Origin: Cytophagales bacterium
GTDB taxonomy: Bacteria; Bacteroidota; Bacteroidia; Cytophagales; Cyclobacteriaceae
Length of the DNA: 64,000 nt
NCBI GenBank assembly: GCA_033344775.1
Contig: JAWPMT010000002.1
Span: forward strand, 1,024,685-1,088,684
Reading direction: 5' to 3'
Below, one piece after another: positions 63,658-64,000 of this stretch. Position 1 is the first letter of the stretch; every line of letters begins with the position of its first letter. The position numbers and the translations under genes are program-made. Below the pieces are notes generated by a model, which did no database searches, was not told the origin of the DNA, and worked only from the letters and a program-made list of their open reading frames with translations.

Positions 63658-64000
63658 ATGATGAGACCCTATTTCCTGCTGATCGCCTTGACAGTGGTGG
63701 CCCTCAGTTTACCTGCACAACGCATCGATCCGGCTCAAATTGACATCATCCGCGACCAATGGGGCGTGCCACATATCGATGCGCCAACGGACGAGGCTGC
63801 AACCTATGGATTGGCCTGGGCACATGCGGAAGATGACTTTGAGACCATTCAATTGCCGTTGATCTCGGCGAAACGAATGCTGGGTAGACACCTGGGCAAA
63901 GGAGGGGCCGCCGTAGATTATGTAGCGGCCTTGCTTCGACTAGAGGAAACGGCTAAACGCTATCAAAGGAATATTGATCCCAAATTCAGGAAACTTGTCA
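63658..64000 (+). CDS. Penicillin acylase-family N-terminal hydrolase, partial
   Basis: The gene starts at ATG 63658 (next codon also ATG) and runs off the right edge; 114 residues are visible. A signal peptide (LIALTVVALSLPAQ) is followed by IDIIRDQWGVPHIDAPTDEAATYGLAWAHAEDD, the characteristic start of the acylase alpha chain. These enzymes are self-cleaved heterodimers that hydrolyse amides such as beta-lactam side chains or acyl-homoserine lactones. The catalytic Ser of the beta chain lies outside the window, so specificity is open. Confidence 0.85.
   Translation, partial: MMRPYFLLIALTVVALSLPAQRIDPAQIDIIRDQWGVPHIDAPTDEAATYGLAWAHAEDDFETIQLPLISAKRMLGRHLGKGGAAVDYVAALLRLEETAKRYQRNIDPKFRKLV

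Overview
The window reads as a chromosome segment of a free-living, probably marine member of the Bacteroidota (Cytophagales-like). This rests on gene content and promoter style: lipoproteins, DUF3667-type proteins, three PadR plus FtsX-permease modules with an N-terminal permease prefix, TPR sensor kinases, a PhoX-type phosphatase, ATP-dependent PEP carboxykinase, moderate GC, and -33/-7 promoter elements of the TTTG / TAnnTTTG type. I see no rRNA, tRNA, CRISPR array, phage or transposase gene.

Layout. 1-9 kb: edge-truncated ABC ATPase, lipoprotein, M28 peptidase, a frameshifted sulfatase, a permease remnant, an Asp/Asn hydroxylase-like protein, a DUF3667-like protein, an LRR protein and a phosphodiester glycosidase. 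9-19 kb: an ECF sigma factor, then a minus-strand operon encoding a TolC-type channel fused to a substrate-binding-like domain, a membrane-fusion protein, an RND pump, a TIGYG ion channel and a class III cyclase. 20-33 kb: PadR/permease module 1, a lipoprotein with a degenerate HExxH site, a GbsR-type regulon with three matching 18-bp operators, a PLD protein, a Spy-like protein, a DinB-like protein, an outer-membrane barrel and PadR/permease module 2. 33-43 kb: the unusual system described below. 43-64 kb: S9 peptidase, a barrel plus lipoprotein plus priA operon, M16 peptidase, PhoX, msrA, pckA, PadR/permease module 3, a conserved unknown and an edge-truncated penicillin acylase.

The most interesting region is 33.2-43.2 kb. 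Six genes at 38242-39192, each exactly 23 codons, encode a 15-residue double-glycine leader followed by an octapeptide of the form P-[DEK]-[IVA]-[KTQ]-[IV]-P-x-x. They face a convergent minus-strand operon encoding a stand-alone receiver protein, an ABC transporter with an N-terminal C39 peptidase domain (the enzyme type that cuts after GG) and an HlyD-type adaptor. Upstream lie two paralogous pairs, each a small protein followed by an overlapping gene for a histidine kinase with an exported TPR domain. The small proteins carry, at or near their C-termini, the same motif as the octapeptides (PKIKVP and PDVQIP). I infer a peptide signalling system: secreted octapeptides, TPR sensors reminiscent of RRNPP peptide receptors, and cytosolic proteins that display the same sequence. 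I do not recall a described system with this arrangement. The function is inference; the motif identity and gene order are read directly from the sequence.

Limits: starts of several genes are uncertain (TTG or no ATG), family calls were made by eye without searches, and promoter and operator calls are pattern matches.
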